A DNA stretch of 64,000 nt from Arthrobacter rhizosphaerae (GCF_023062595.1 NZ_JALLAN010000012.1:62001-126000), one strand, 5' to 3'; numbered from the stretch's first letter, positions 49,714 to 59,238 are shown. Made by a program: numbers and translations. The notes: a model not told the origin generated them from the letters alone.

Positions 49714-49807
49714 GATCGTGCTCCTCGGCACTCTAGGTGCATGGACCAAAGACGTTGGTGACACCTAACTGGAAATGATGGTCGACGCCGAGGGAATGCT
49801 AAGACTT

Positions 49808-50878
49808 TTACGTTCGGACAGCCGTCGCTTGGGCGGTGGTTCCTCGTTCGATCAGCCTTGGGACAATGACGTGATGCACTGCCTCGGTTCTCCCGTTAAT
49901 CCGATCAAGAAGCAACCGAGCTGCGATGGCGCCAGTGTCGGCCCCTGATTGGTCTACCGTTGTCAGCGAAACGCGCTGCAATCGGCTAGTAAAGATGTTG
50001 TCGTAGCCAGCAACAGAGAGGTCGTCCGGGATGCGCAACCCCCGATCCTCAGCTGCTCTTAGAACACCAAGGGCGGCGATATCCGCACCGGCAAATATTG
50101 CCGTTGGCGCATAGCGCCTATCGAGGGCCTCAAGCGCGGCTTGATGGCCGCCCTCTTCTGTGAATCCAGGGACTAATACGTCCGGTGTAAGGCCATATCT
50201 TTTCATTGCTGCCTCATAACCATCACGGCGGGCAATGTGTGAAGGCACATGCGGTCGCTGCAACCCGCCCGAGGAATGGCTGATATGCATGATGCGCTCG
50301 TGGCCAAGGTTAACGAGATGGTCAACGACAAGTCCCGCTCCCTGGTGATCATCATCCACAACCGTGTCGAAATGATCGGCACCTCCGTGCCGTGCAATGA
50401 CGACCATAGGGGTTCTTGCTCCGATGCTTTCCAGTTCAGCGTGGTCCAGGGCAGGGCCGATCAGAATTAGCCCGTCAACCTGTCGATCAACCAGCGCCTC
50501 GATGCTACGGCGCTGACGCTCTCGCGACAGGCCAGCGGCGACTATCACATCCTGGTATGGGCCTTGTTCAAGCTCGGTGCCTATGCCTGTAGCAAGTTCA
50601 ACCTGGAAAGGCGCCGACATCTGCACGAGCACTACACCTATGGTGAATGACCGGCCACGCATGCCGCGAGCCCCTGCATGTGGTCGGTATCCCAATCGAT
50701 CTATCGAAGTGGACACCTTTCGCTTCATCTGGGGGCTCACGCCACTCGCGTCGCGAATGACTTTGGACACTGCCGAGACGGAGACGTTTGCGTCGCGTGC
50801 GACGTCTTCAATGGTGACGCGCCGAATCGGGGGTGCACTGTGCTCAGTGCCTGAATGGACTTCCGTCATGTCGGTCAT
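49808..50878 (-). CDS. LacI-family regulator C
   Basis: The 356-residue protein has the helix-turn-helix TIEDVARDANVSVSAVSKVI near residue 23 and a full sensor domain (GVVLVQMSAPF through GYDNIFTSRLQRVSLTTVDQ). It belongs to a different LacI subgroup from regulators A and B. It is flanked by the GH3 and GH78 genes, both carrying the GTAGAACGTTGCAC operator. Its own promoter shares the 51-kb divergent region, so it probably represses both glycosidases and itself. Confidence 0.92.
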   Translation of the reverse strand: MTDMTEVHSGTEHSAPPIRRVTIEDVARDANVSVSAVSKVIRDASGVSPQMKRKVSTSIDRLGYRPHAGARGMRGRSFTIGVVLVQMSAPFQVELATGIGTELEQGPYQDVIVAAGLSRERQRRSIEALVDRQVDGLILIGPALDHAELESIGARTPMVVIARHGGADHFDTVVDDDHQGAGLVVDHLVNLGHERIMHISHSSGGLQRPHVPSHIARRDGYEAAMKRYGLTPDVLVPGFTEEGGHQAALEALDRRYAPTAIFAGADIAALGVLRAAEDRGLRIPDDLSVAGYDNIFTSRLQRVSLTTVDQSGADTGAIAARLLLDRINGRTEAVHHVIVPRLIERGTTAQATAVRT

Positions 50879-51005
50879 GCCGTTTCTTCGTGCCGCCTTC
50901 CCTGCTAGGTCGATCGACGTTGATGAGCTGTTGGGATTGCGGGGTGCGGTTGCTTCATCTGTACTGCAACGTTACCCAAGTTTCTTGCAGAAAGACCTAT
51001 TTCGC

Positions 51006-51052
51006 TTGACCACCGGCAAGAGTCGATCCTACAGTTGCGTAGAACGTTGCAC
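51006..51052 (+). promoter_or_regulatory. GH78 promoter with LacI-type operator
   Basis: TTGACC (51006-51011), an 18-base spacer and TACAGT (51030-51035) form a plausible promoter. GTAGAACGTTGCAC (51039-51052) starts 3 bases later, the same geometry as at 47086. It also lies in the divergent promoter region of LacI regulator C. Confidence 0.65.
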
Positions 51053-51139
51053 AAACCTTTCTCGCCAGCTGCCGATGAGCACGGCAATCAGGGGGAGCCC
51101 TCAGGAGTGTCTGACAACCGAGAATAGGAGAGAACTCGC

Positions 51140-53713
51140 ATGGTTTCAGCTGAACGGCCTTCTGCGCCCCGGTTTGAGCACCGGACGGAAGATTCAGTCG
51201 TGCTCGGCCTAGGTGAACCCTCGCCCCGACTGTCATGGATCATTCCGCAAGCCAGCGAGCGATTTCTGCAGACGGCGTACGAACTTGAGATTACGCGCGG
51301 TGAGTCGTCAGTGGAGAGATTCACTGTAGCCAGCAACGAACAGCTCTTTGTCAACTGGCCCAGCGCGCCCTTGACCTCACGTGAGCGAGTCACCGTCCGG
51401 GTCCGCGTCGCCCACGACTCCTACTGGAGCGAGTGGAGCGATGAATCAGTCGCCGAAGTGGGGTTGCTGAACGCAGAGGACTGGAGTGGCCAGTTCATTA
51501 GTCCCAAGGGACTAGGGGCGTTGGACACCAGCGCACCAACTTTGTCCGGCTGGTTTGAGGTCCCCCGGGGTGCCGCGAAAGCGCGTTTATACGCAACGGC
51601 ACACGGCGTATACCGTGCGCATTTGAACGGGAAGCCGGTCAGTGATGCAGTTCTGGCGCCGGGCTGGACGAGTTATGAGCACCGACTTCGGTACCATGCG
51701 TATGACGTGACAAGTCTTGTCCAGGATGGCGCGAACACCCTTGATTTCACTCTCGGGAACGGCTGGTACAGAGGTCGTCTTGGCTGGGAAGGTAAGCGAG
51801 CCGTCTATGGCGAACGACTGAGCCTGCTCGCCCAGCTGGAGGTCACCATGGAGGATGGCCGCTGCCTGGTTTTGGCTACCAACGGCGAGTGGGCAGCCAA
51901 GGAAAGCGAGATCATTTCGGACGACCTGTACGACGGTCAGCGCACTGACCTTCGGATTGCAGAGGTTCGGGACAGTACCCGTAGAGTCTCGGTAGAGGTC
52001 CTTGACGAGGACTACGGACGTTTGGTAGCCCAAGAGGGACCCATGATCCGGCCAACCGGGATACTGCCTGCCCAGCGAATCTGGAGCTCGCCAGGGGGTC
52101 ACACCCTCGTTGATTTTGGTCAGAATGCGGTCGGATGGGTTCGTCTTCGAGTTCGTGGACTAACAGCGGGTAGTGAGGTAATGGTCCGACACGCCGAGGC
52201 TTTGGAGGATGGCGAACTCGCGATTCGCGCTCTGCGTTCGGCTAAGGCGATCGATTCTTACATTGTCGCTGGCGCCAATGTTGAAACCCTGGAACCAGCA
52301 TTCACGCTGCATGGATTCCGTTATGCAGAGGTCTCCGGAGTCCCGGATCTGCGGCTCGAGGACCTCGAGACTGTAGTTGTAGGCTCAGACTTGCCCCGTA
52401 CAGGCTGGTTCTCTTCCTCGCACGAGTTGCTTAACCGCTTCCATGAGAACGTCGTGTGGTCGACCCGCGGCAACTTCATTGATGTACCCACCGATTGTCC
52501 TCAGCGCGATGAGCGGCTCGGCTGGACTGGTGACATCCAGATCTTCGCACCCACTGCCTCCTTTCTTTATGATGTGACGGGCTTCCTCGCTTCCTGGCTG
52601 GCGGACTTATCAGCCGAACAACTTCCGAATGGCTCGGTTCCGCACGTTATCCCGGACGTGATACGTAGTGAATTGATGTCGTCGCCCGCTGCAGCATGGG
52701 GGGATGCAGCGGTCATTGTGCCATGGACGCTGTATCAACGCTACGGGGACGTGGGGATCCTCCGTCAGCAGTTTGGCAGTATGAAGGCATGGGTAGACGG
52801 AGTGCTTCGCATCGCTGGTCCGGATCGCCTGTGGTCGGGGGGCTTTCAGTACGGTGATTGGCTGGACCCTACCGCGCCGCCCGAGGACCCTTTCCGCGCG
52901 AAAGCCGATCCTGATGTTGTCGCCACTGGACACTTGGCCCGATCTCTGCAGATCGTCGCCGAGACCGCCACTCTTCTCGGTCAATTTGAGGAAGCAAAAC
53001 GATACGCTGGACATACGGAAGAGGTGCGGGCCGCCTTCGCGCAGGCATTTGTCACTCCGTCCGGTCGAGTCCTTTCCGACGCCCAGACGGTCTATGCATT
53101 GGCCTTGGAGTGGTCTCTGCTTCCTGATCAGGAGCAGCGCCGGCGGGCTGAACGCCGCCTCGCCGACTTGGTACGCGCCAGCGGCTTTCACATCAACACC
53201 GGGTTCGTGGGCACTCCACTGATCTGCGACGCGCTGACGTCAGCGGGCCATCCGGAACTCGCACACAGTCTCCTGCTGCAAACCGGCTGCCCCTCCTGGT
53301 TGTACCCAGTCACCAAGGGGTCCACCACAATCTGGGAGCGATGGGACAGCATGCTCCCTAACGGAAGGGTAAACCCAGGTGAGATGACTTCCTTCAATCA
53401 CTATGCACTCGGCGCGGTGGCGGATTGGATGCACAGGAGCGTCGCCGGTCTGGCCCCGGCGTCGCCCGGGTATCGCACCATGGTCATCCGCCCGCAGCCT
53501 CCGGAGGCCCTCCACAGCGCAGCCGCCCGTCACCTCACCCCCTACGGGGTAGCAAGCGTGTCATGGCAGCGGAGACTAGGTCGGTTCCACCTACATGTAA
53601 CGGTGCCGGTTGGCGCAGAGGCCCGGGTCTACCTTCCGGGCTCCGCGGACTTCTTCCACGTTAGGCACGGGACACACCAATGGAACGTCGCTAGCCCATC
53701 CGGCCATCCGTGA
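51140..53713 (+). CDS. GH78 alpha-L-rhamnosidase
   Basis: The 857-residue protein has the GH78 N-terminal beta domains (ATAHGVYRAHLNGKPVSD, FTLGNGWYRGRLGW) and the (alpha/alpha)6 barrel with the canonical catalytic loop DCPQRDERLGWTGD (D457, E458). The general-base region is TTIWERWDSM (E733). It should release terminal alpha-L-rhamnose. No signal peptide. GGAGAGAACTCGC precedes the ATG. Compared with the first GH78, the catalytic loop is one residue longer and of the commoner type. Confidence 0.93.
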   Translation: MVSAERPSAPRFEHRTEDSVVLGLGEPSPRLSWIIPQASERFLQTAYELEITRGESSVERFTVASNEQLFVNWPSAPLTSRERVTVRVRVAHDSYWSEWSDESVAEVGLLNAEDWSGQFISPKGLGALDTSAPTLSGWFEVPRGAAKARLYATAHGVYRAHLNGKPVSDAVLAPGWTSYEHRLRYHAYDVTSLVQDGANTLDFTLGNGWYRGRLGWEGKRAVYGERLSLLAQLEVTMEDGRCLVLATNGEWAAKESEIISDDLYDGQRTDLRIAEVRDSTRRVSVEVLDEDYGRLVAQEGPMIRPTGILPAQRIWSSPGGHTLVDFGQNAVGWVRLRVRGLTAGSEVMVRHAEALEDGELAIRALRSAKAIDSYIVAGANVETLEPAFTLHGFRYAEVSGVPDLRLEDLETVVVGSDLPRTGWFSSSHELLNRFHENVVWSTRGNFIDVPTDCPQRDERLGWTGDIQIFAPTASFLYDVTGFLASWLADLSAEQLPNGSVPHVIPDVIRSELMSSPAAAWGDAAVIVPWTLYQRYGDVGILRQQFGSMKAWVDGVLRIAGPDRLWSGGFQYGDWLDPTAPPEDPFRAKADPDVVATGHLARSLQIVAETATLLGQFEEAKRYAGHTEEVRAAFAQAFVTPSGRVLSDAQTVYALALEWSLLPDQEQRRRAERRLADLVRASGFHINTGFVGTPLICDALTSAGHPELAHSLLLQTGCPSWLYPVTKGSTTIWERWDSMLPNGRVNPGEMTSFNHYALGAVADWMHRSVAGLAPASPGYRTMVIRPQPPEALHSAAARHLTPYGVASVSWQRRLGRFHLHVTVPVGAEARVYLPGSADFFHVRHGTHQWNVASPSGHP

Positions 53714-54128
53714 CCGTCTTGGCGCCGTGGAGTTTAGCGACTCCGACGATCCGGAAGGAGGAAACCAGCATGAAGGAAATGCCCATGCGTGGCAACGCGG
53801 GGACATGACGCCACCATTGCAGCGAGTTTCTCAGAATACGTGACGCTCGCGGATGGGATTCCAATAGATAGAACAGAACTCCGACTACTTGACTATGCGA
53901 TGTAGCTACCCTTACAGTCTTCATGAACCGAGCCGCTGCGCCTGGCCGCAGAACAGGTCGATTGCCGGTTCGCTGTGGATCCGGGACTCGTGAGGTGGCC
54001 CCATCTTTGTAGAACGTTATATTTGAGCACTTTGATGCAGTGAGAGTTTCCCAGCCCCAAAGCCGCCGCTAAGGCGCCAACGTCAGAAACGGGGAGATAT
54101 CTGCAAACGCCCCACACATAGGAAATCG
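53714..54128. other. Intergenic region with a strong-RBS mini-frame and an operator
   Basis: A strong ribosome site (AAGGAGGAAACCAGC) precedes ATG 53770, but the frame (MKEMPMRGNAGT) stops after 12 codons at 53808. It may be a leader peptide or the start of a deleted gene. A partial LacI-type operator is at 54009-54020. Nothing else is recognised. Confidence 0.4.
54009..54020. promoter_or_regulatory. Partial LacI-type operator
   Basis: GTAGAACGTTAT shares the first ten bases (GTAGAACGTT) of the operators at 47086 and 51039 and lies 109 bases before the GH43-like gene, suggesting membership in the regulator C regulon. Confidence 0.45.
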
Positions 54129-55172
54129 ATGACGACGTACGACAGCATTCGGCCAGGCCAGCCCTGGCTTGACACAAATGGACAACGTATCCAAGCGCAC
54201 GGCGGATCGATGCATGTGGAGGACGGCGTCTTCTACTGGTACGGCGAGAACAAGGCGCGGACTCTGCCTGGCAGCGGTATATGGCATTGGGGGGTGCGTG
54301 CCTACTCGTCCACCGATCTCTACAACTGGGAGGACAGAGGCCTGATCATCCTGCCTGTCGAGGACGATCCAGGTTCACCGCTTCATCCCTCACGGTTCAT
54401 GGACCGCCCACACATCATCTACAACGCGTCCACCAAACGGTATGTCTGCTGGCTGAAAGTCATGGAAAATGACGGCTCCCAGCGGTCCACTATCCTGACC
54501 GCGGATTCCTTCCTCGGACCATACGAAATGGTCGAAAGCGGCTTCCGGCCCCTCGGAATGAACGCAGGCGACTTCGACCTGGTCGTAGAGCCAAGCGATG
54601 GAAAGGCCTACTACTACTTTGAGCGCGTGCACAGCGAGATGATTTGTGCCGACCTCACTGAGGACTACGCTCAAGTCACAGGCTACTATTCGACGCATTT
54701 CCACCTAGCGTCGCCGCCTTTCGTCAGGGAAGCACCGGCTCACTTCAAGCGCGGGACCACGCATTTTCTCGTCACCTCAGGTACCACTGGGTATTTTCCG
54801 AACCCCTCGGAGCTGGCCAGCGCGCCGTCCTATCACGGGCCTTGGACGGTACTCGGGAACCCGCACCCTGACGACAAGAGCGATACGTCCTTCCGGAGCC
54901 AGATCAGCTGTGTCTTCAAGCACCCTGATAAAGCGGACCTTTACGTAGCCATGGCAGACAGGTGGCGCCCGGATCTTAGTCCCGAAGATTCTGACGCACG
55001 GGGACTGTTCGAGCGGCAGTTTGCCGGGACTCCACTTCCCGATGATATCCCTGAAGATCTGAGCATCATTGACACGTCACAGGCCGACTATGTGTGGCTC
55101 CCCTTCACTCTTGATGGAGACTACCCAGTGCTGCAGTGGCGGGACGAGTGGCGTGTAGAAGACTTCGATTGA
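54129..55172 (+). CDS. GH43-like beta-propeller glycosidase
   Basis: The 347-residue protein begins with RIQAHGGSMHVEDGVFYWYG, the pattern of GH43 subfamilies related to galactan/arabinogalactan exo-enzymes. It continues with SRFMDRPHIIYN and AGDFDLVVEPSDGKAYYYF, where Asp/Glu residues would serve catalysis. No signal peptide or binding module is present. Position between a rhamnosidase and a galactosidase suggests removal of arabinose or galactose from pectic or arabinogalactan oligosaccharides. GH43 subfamily and activity are inference. Confidence 0.75.
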   Translation: MTTYDSIRPGQPWLDTNGQRIQAHGGSMHVEDGVFYWYGENKARTLPGSGIWHWGVRAYSSTDLYNWEDRGLIILPVEDDPGSPLHPSRFMDRPHIIYNASTKRYVCWLKVMENDGSQRSTILTADSFLGPYEMVESGFRPLGMNAGDFDLVVEPSDGKAYYYFERVHSEMICADLTEDYAQVTGYYSTHFHLASPPFVREAPAHFKRGTTHFLVTSGTTGYFPNPSELASAPSYHGPWTVLGNPHPDDKSDTSFRSQISCVFKHPDKADLYVAMADRWRPDLSPEDSDARGLFERQFAGTPLPDDIPEDLSIIDTSQADYVWLPFTLDGDYPVLQWRDEWRVEDFD

Positions 55173-55290
55173 ACCAGCGGGCTGATATGAACTGTTGGCT
55201 TACAGATGCTGACCGGCTTCCCCTGGCCGGCGTACCGTTGCTCACCTTCGACCGACGCCCAGCTCCGCGCTGGTGATAGGAAACCGTCAC

Positions 55291-56433
55291 ATGAATAATC
55301 GACAACAGCTTGTGGCCCCGGGCTTTGGGCCTGTTGCTGACGCCTTTTTCGAAACGATTGACGCGGATGGGCGTGCCGGTGCGGCGCTGTCGATCTGGCA
55401 CGAAGGCGAACCGGTAGTAGACCTCTGGGCTGGAATTGCGAACGGCCGCACCGGCCGTCCATTTGAATCCGATACCCTCTCGGTCGTCTTTTCCTGCACC
55501 AAGGGACTTGCTTCCCTCCTGATTGCGGTGCTTGTCGAGCGAGGTGAGATGCCACCGTTTGAATCGACCGTTGCTGATCTGTGGCCAGAGTTCGCGGTGC
55601 ATGGGAAGGACCGACTGACCGTTGGTGATGTCCTGGCTCATCGGGGTGGCCTTTCTGCGCCACGGAAGGACCTGACACTGGAAACCGCACTGGACAGCCT
55701 CGCTCTGGCGGATGAGCTGGCAAGCCAGGAGCCGTTGTGGAACCCAGGGGAAAGCCATCAATACCACACCGTTACCCACGGTGCCCTTACTGCCAAGTTG
55801 ATAAAGCTTGCCACAGGGCGTACAGCTGGGTTGGTCTTCAACGATGTCATCGCTCAACCCCTCCGTGCTGATGCCTGGATCGGCCTTCCAGAAGAGGAAG
55901 AATCTCGGGTCAGCCAACTTGTCGAAGCCCCTCTCCCTGCCCCATCCCCAGCCCCCATGAGCGAAGCCGAACGTGAGTCGGTGTACTGGATAGAGCGGGC
56001 CGCCAATGTACTGGGCCAGATTGGTCCGGAGGGCTTCAATCAACGGTCATTCCATCAGGCCGAACTCCCTGGAGTCGGCGGAATTGCATCAGCGTGGGCC
56101 CTCGCGAAGATCTGGTCATCGGCTGTCACGACCACGGACGGAATCCGGCTTCTTCAACCACACAGCGTGGAGAATTTGCGCGCCTTGCGTAGTGAAGGGC
56201 CTTCGTTCTTCATAGGTGACCCCCCTTACCAGTCCTGGGGTGCCGGCGTGATGGTCCCCTCGCCGTGGCAGCCCTACATGTCATCAACGTCCTTTGGGCA
56301 CGACGGTGCGGGAGGCCAAGTCGCCTTCGCCGACGCTGAGGCAAAGATTGGTTTCGCTTACGTCACCAACCTGTTGGGGGATTATGAAAGAGGTCAGTCG
56401 GTAGTTCGCGCTCTAACTAAAGCCTTGAGGTGA
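55291..56433 (+). CDS. Serine hydrolase of the class C beta-lactamase/EstB type
   Basis: The 380-residue protein has the S-x-x-K motif in FSCTKG (S68, K71) and a third-motif equivalent GHDGAGG near the C-terminus, as in EstB-like esterases. No signal peptide is seen, arguing against a secreted beta-lactamase; a cytoplasmic esterase, for example removing acyl groups from imported oligosaccharides, is likelier. AGGAAACCGTCAC precedes ATG 55291. It is 4 bases upstream of the short LacI-HTH gene. Confidence 0.8.
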   Translation: MNNRQQLVAPGFGPVADAFFETIDADGRAGAALSIWHEGEPVVDLWAGIANGRTGRPFESDTLSVVFSCTKGLASLLIAVLVERGEMPPFESTVADLWPEFAVHGKDRLTVGDVLAHRGGLSAPRKDLTLETALDSLALADELASQEPLWNPGESHQYHTVTHGALTAKLIKLATGRTAGLVFNDVIAQPLRADAWIGLPEEEESRVSQLVEAPLPAPSPAPMSEAERESVYWIERAANVLGQIGPEGFNQRSFHQAELPGVGGIASAWALAKIWSSAVTTTDGIRLLQPHSVENLRALRSEGPSFFIGDPPYQSWGAGVMVPSPWQPYMSSTSFGHDGAGGQVAFADAEAKIGFAYVTNLLGDYERGQSVVRALTKALR

Positions 56434-56437
56434 CCCC

Positions 56438-57043
56438 TTGTCAGACCGCCAAGATCATCAGCCGATGCCGCCTCAAGCAGAATTGCCAGTCCGGGGGATT
56501 GAACAGTCAGGGACTGCAAACGACCTGTTACCGTCTGTTGCTCCCGGAGTGGACAACAGTAAACGCCCCGCCCGCATCGGAGATGTTGCTGCTGCCTGCG
56601 CCGTTTCGGTCACCACGGTTTCCAATGTTCTCAACAATCCTGAGCGGGTCGAGAGATCGACGCGTGAGCTTGTGTACGGAACCATCGCGAAGCTCAACTA
56701 TGTTCCAAATAGACACGCAGTTGCCCTGCGAAAGGGTTCCCAGGCTAAGCCAAGCTCCGCTAGTAAGGCGGGCCACGGGCCTCCAGAACCGGCGCAATGG
56801 GAGGACCGAGCTCCTGTTCAGACGCAAGCACAAAGCCCCCGGGAGAATACCCGAGCCGGTTGGGAGCACTTGAGCCCGGGCGACAAGGTGCAGGTCGTCA
56901 GGATGGGTATGCAAGAAGGAACCGCAATGATTGACGCTGTCATGCCGGACCGCTCGGTTATGTGGATCTTGATGTACAACGGCATGGGCAGGACGATGGT
57001 CCTTCCAACAGACGATATCGAACTGCTGCCCCCGGACGTGTGA
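56438..57043 (+). CDS. Short LacI-HTH protein without sensor domain
   Basis: The 201-residue protein contains a LacI-type DNA-binding domain at about residues 45-100 (RIGDVAAACAVSVTTVSNVL, then LNNPERVERSTRE and LNYVPNRHAVALRKG). The ~270-residue sugar-sensing domain is missing. Instead there is a Pro/Gln/Ala-rich linker (about 102-140) and a ~60-residue C-terminal segment beginning LSPGDKVQVVRMGMQEG, rich in beta-strand pattern and resembling a small SH3-like barrel. The TTG start at 56438 has GAGGT upstream. It is co-transcribed with the esterase and GH42 genes. The stop is natural, with no LacI sensor sequence downstream, so this is not a simple frameshift. Confidence 0.75.
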   Translation: MSDRQDHQPMPPQAELPVRGIEQSGTANDLLPSVAPGVDNSKRPARIGDVAAACAVSVTTVSNVLNNPERVERSTRELVYGTIAKLNYVPNRHAVALRKGSQAKPSSASKAGHGPPEPAQWEDRAPVQTQAQSPRENTRAGWEHLSPGDKVQVVRMGMQEGTAMIDAVMPDRSVMWILMYNGMGRTMVLPTDDIELLPPDV

Positions 57044-57175
57044 TGGTGCTACGGCCCTGGGTACGCGATTTCGACTACAGCCCTGAAGGGCACCAGGACG
57101 ACCCGACTCATAAAGACTTTTGGAAAAGTCACCAGGTTCTCCGAGCTGGCCAAACCCGAGAAAAGGACACCTTCT

Positions 57176-59197
57176 ATGTATTACGGCGGAGATTACAACC
57201 CTGAGCAGTGGCCAGAGGAAGTCTGGAAGGAAGACGTTCGGCTCATGGGCGAGGCTGGAGTGACGATTGTCAGTCTGGGTATTTTCGCATGGTCACGGAT
57301 CCAAGAGGACGAAGGGGTGTTTGATTGGGAATGGCTTGATCGCGTCATTAATTTGCTGCACGAGAACGGCATCCAGGTCAACATGGGAACCGCGACGGCG
57401 TCGCCGCCGCCATGGGCGACCACCAAGTACCCTGAGATGCTGCCACAGGACGCGGACGGGGCGAAATACGGCCCCGGGAGCCGTCAGCATTATGCTCCTA
57501 CTTCACCGGTGTACCGGCGACTGGCAGCGGACCTGGTCCGCGAATTGGCGGCCCGCTATGCCCACCACCCAGCCGTAGTGATGTGGCACGTCAACAACGA
57601 ATACGCCTGCCACCTGAACTACGACTACTCCGATAACGCACGAGATGCCTTCCGGATGTGGTTGAAGCGCAAATACGGCACAATCCATGCCTTGAATGAG
57701 GCGTGGGGGACGGCGTTCTGGTCACAGATCTACACCTCGTTCGATCAGGTTCTTCCACCGCGGAAAGCCCCCTACAGCCTCAACCCAGGTGGAGCCCTCG
57801 ATTTCAAAAGATTTACGTCCGACGCCGTGCTTGAGCTGTACGTCATGGAAAGGGATATCATCCGCGCGGCAGGGGCAACCCAGCCCATCTCCACCAACTT
57901 CATGGGAGCCTTTTATGCCCTGGACTATTGGCGATGGGCAGAGGAAATCGACATCATCACCAACGACAATTACCCGGATCCCAACGATCCTCAATCATTC
58001 CGATCATCTGCCTTCACCCTGGACCTCATGCGCTCACTAAAACCCGGCGTGCCGTGGCTGATAATGGAGCAGTCGACGGGTGCGCTCAACTGGCGCCCCT
58101 CCAATGCGCCTAAAGCTCCCGGTCAGATGGAAGCACTCTCCGCCCAAGCCATCGGCCACGGCGCAGACGGGATCCTATTCTTCCAATGGCGGCAGTCGCG
58201 GCGCGGCAGCGAAAAGTTTCATTCCGCGATGCTGCCTCAGGCAGGGACCCAGACGCGGACCTGGCGCGAGGTGACAAAGCTGGGTGGGACGCTCAAGGAC
58301 TTCCCTCAGATGGCCCCCGAAAGCCACGCCAAGGTAGCCGTCGTCTTCGATTGGGAGAACTGGTGGGCTCTGACGCATTCCGACCATCCCATCCAATTGG
58401 ATTATTGCCGCTTGGTGCAGCGATGGTATGCAGCGCTGCAGGCGCAGCACGTATCGATCGACATAGTGAAGCCGACGGGTGACTTATCAGCCTATTCTCT
58501 TGTCGTTGCCCCGCAGCTCTACCTACTTAGTGACGCCGGCGCCGAGAATCTTTCGTCTTTCGTCCGGGGTGGCGGGCACTTGCTCGTCTCGGCATTCACG
58601 GATGTTGTGGACCAGGACGACGCTTTACGGGAAGGAGGTTACCAAGTCGGCCTGCGGGAAGTGCTGGGAGTAACCGTTGAGGACTTTGGTGCCCTTATCG
58701 CCCCTTCCAGCGGGGGCGGGCTGTGGTCAGTTGGAGACTCCGTCGCAGGCGGCTCGGGCACCGGCCCTGGACAATCGCATGCCTCGGTTGCTGGGCCATT
58801 CGGTAGTATCCGCGGGGAGCACTTCTGTGAGGAAGTGCGTGTCCTTGGCGCAGACATCCTCGGTACATTCACAGATGGCCGTCTGAAGGGAGCCCCAGCA
58901 CTGACCCAACAGGCATACGGGACCGGTCGGGGAACCTATCTGGCAACCATTCCTGATGATGCCGGAATGCAGCACGTAACCGCTTGGTCCTTGGCGGAAG
59001 CGGGGGTGCAGCCCGAGCTGAGCGGAATATCTCCCTGGGTCGAAGTGGCAAGGAGAGGTGACGTACTCACCGTGATAAACCACGGAAGCGAACCCGAGGG
59101 TGTCCCTGTAAAAGGACACGATGTTCTTTCCGGTGAGCCCGTAAACGGTGTCGAGCTTGGGCCATTTGACTGGCGCATGGTCCGGGTCACTGAATAA
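57176..59197 (+). CDS. GH42 beta-galactosidase
   Basis: The 673-residue protein has the GH42 opening MYYGGDYNPEQWPEEVW, the acid/base Glu in WHVNNEYACH (E142) and the nucleophile in LIMEQSTGALNW (E298). A trimerisation domain and a C-terminal beta domain follow. It should cleave beta-galactosides such as galacto-oligosaccharides from plant galactan, in the cytoplasm. AAGGACACCTTCT precedes the ATG. An insertion rich in Gly/Ser (about residues 510-540) is present. Confidence 0.93.
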   Translation: MYYGGDYNPEQWPEEVWKEDVRLMGEAGVTIVSLGIFAWSRIQEDEGVFDWEWLDRVINLLHENGIQVNMGTATASPPPWATTKYPEMLPQDADGAKYGPGSRQHYAPTSPVYRRLAADLVRELAARYAHHPAVVMWHVNNEYACHLNYDYSDNARDAFRMWLKRKYGTIHALNEAWGTAFWSQIYTSFDQVLPPRKAPYSLNPGGALDFKRFTSDAVLELYVMERDIIRAAGATQPISTNFMGAFYALDYWRWAEEIDIITNDNYPDPNDPQSFRSSAFTLDLMRSLKPGVPWLIMEQSTGALNWRPSNAPKAPGQMEALSAQAIGHGADGILFFQWRQSRRGSEKFHSAMLPQAGTQTRTWREVTKLGGTLKDFPQMAPESHAKVAVVFDWENWWALTHSDHPIQLDYCRLVQRWYAALQAQHVSIDIVKPTGDLSAYSLVVAPQLYLLSDAGAENLSSFVRGGGHLLVSAFTDVVDQDDALREGGYQVGLREVLGVTVEDFGALIAPSSGGGLWSVGDSVAGGSGTGPGQSHASVAGPFGSIRGEHFCEEVRVLGADILGTFTDGRLKGAPALTQQAYGTGRGTYLATIPDDAGMQHVTAWSLAEAGVQPELSGISPWVEVARRGDVLTVINHGSEPEGVPVKGHDVLSGEPVNGVELGPFDWRMVRVTE

Positions 59198-59221
59198 GCG
59201 CGAGTCCACCGTTCACCACCT

Positions 59222-59238
59222 GGTCACACAGTGTGACC
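59222..59238. repeat. Short perfect palindrome between GH42 and MFS genes
   Basis: GGTCACA-CAG-TGTGACC has 7-base perfect arms and lies 24 bases after the GH42 stop and 57 bases before the MFS start. It may be a small terminator hairpin or a regulator site. Confidence 0.4.

Noticed and set aside
57043..57204. 53-codon frame starting in a TGATG overlap after the short LacI-HTH gene
   Set aside because: Overlap suggested coupling, but it has no ribosome site or recognisable sequence and runs 29 bases into the well-supported GH42 start.
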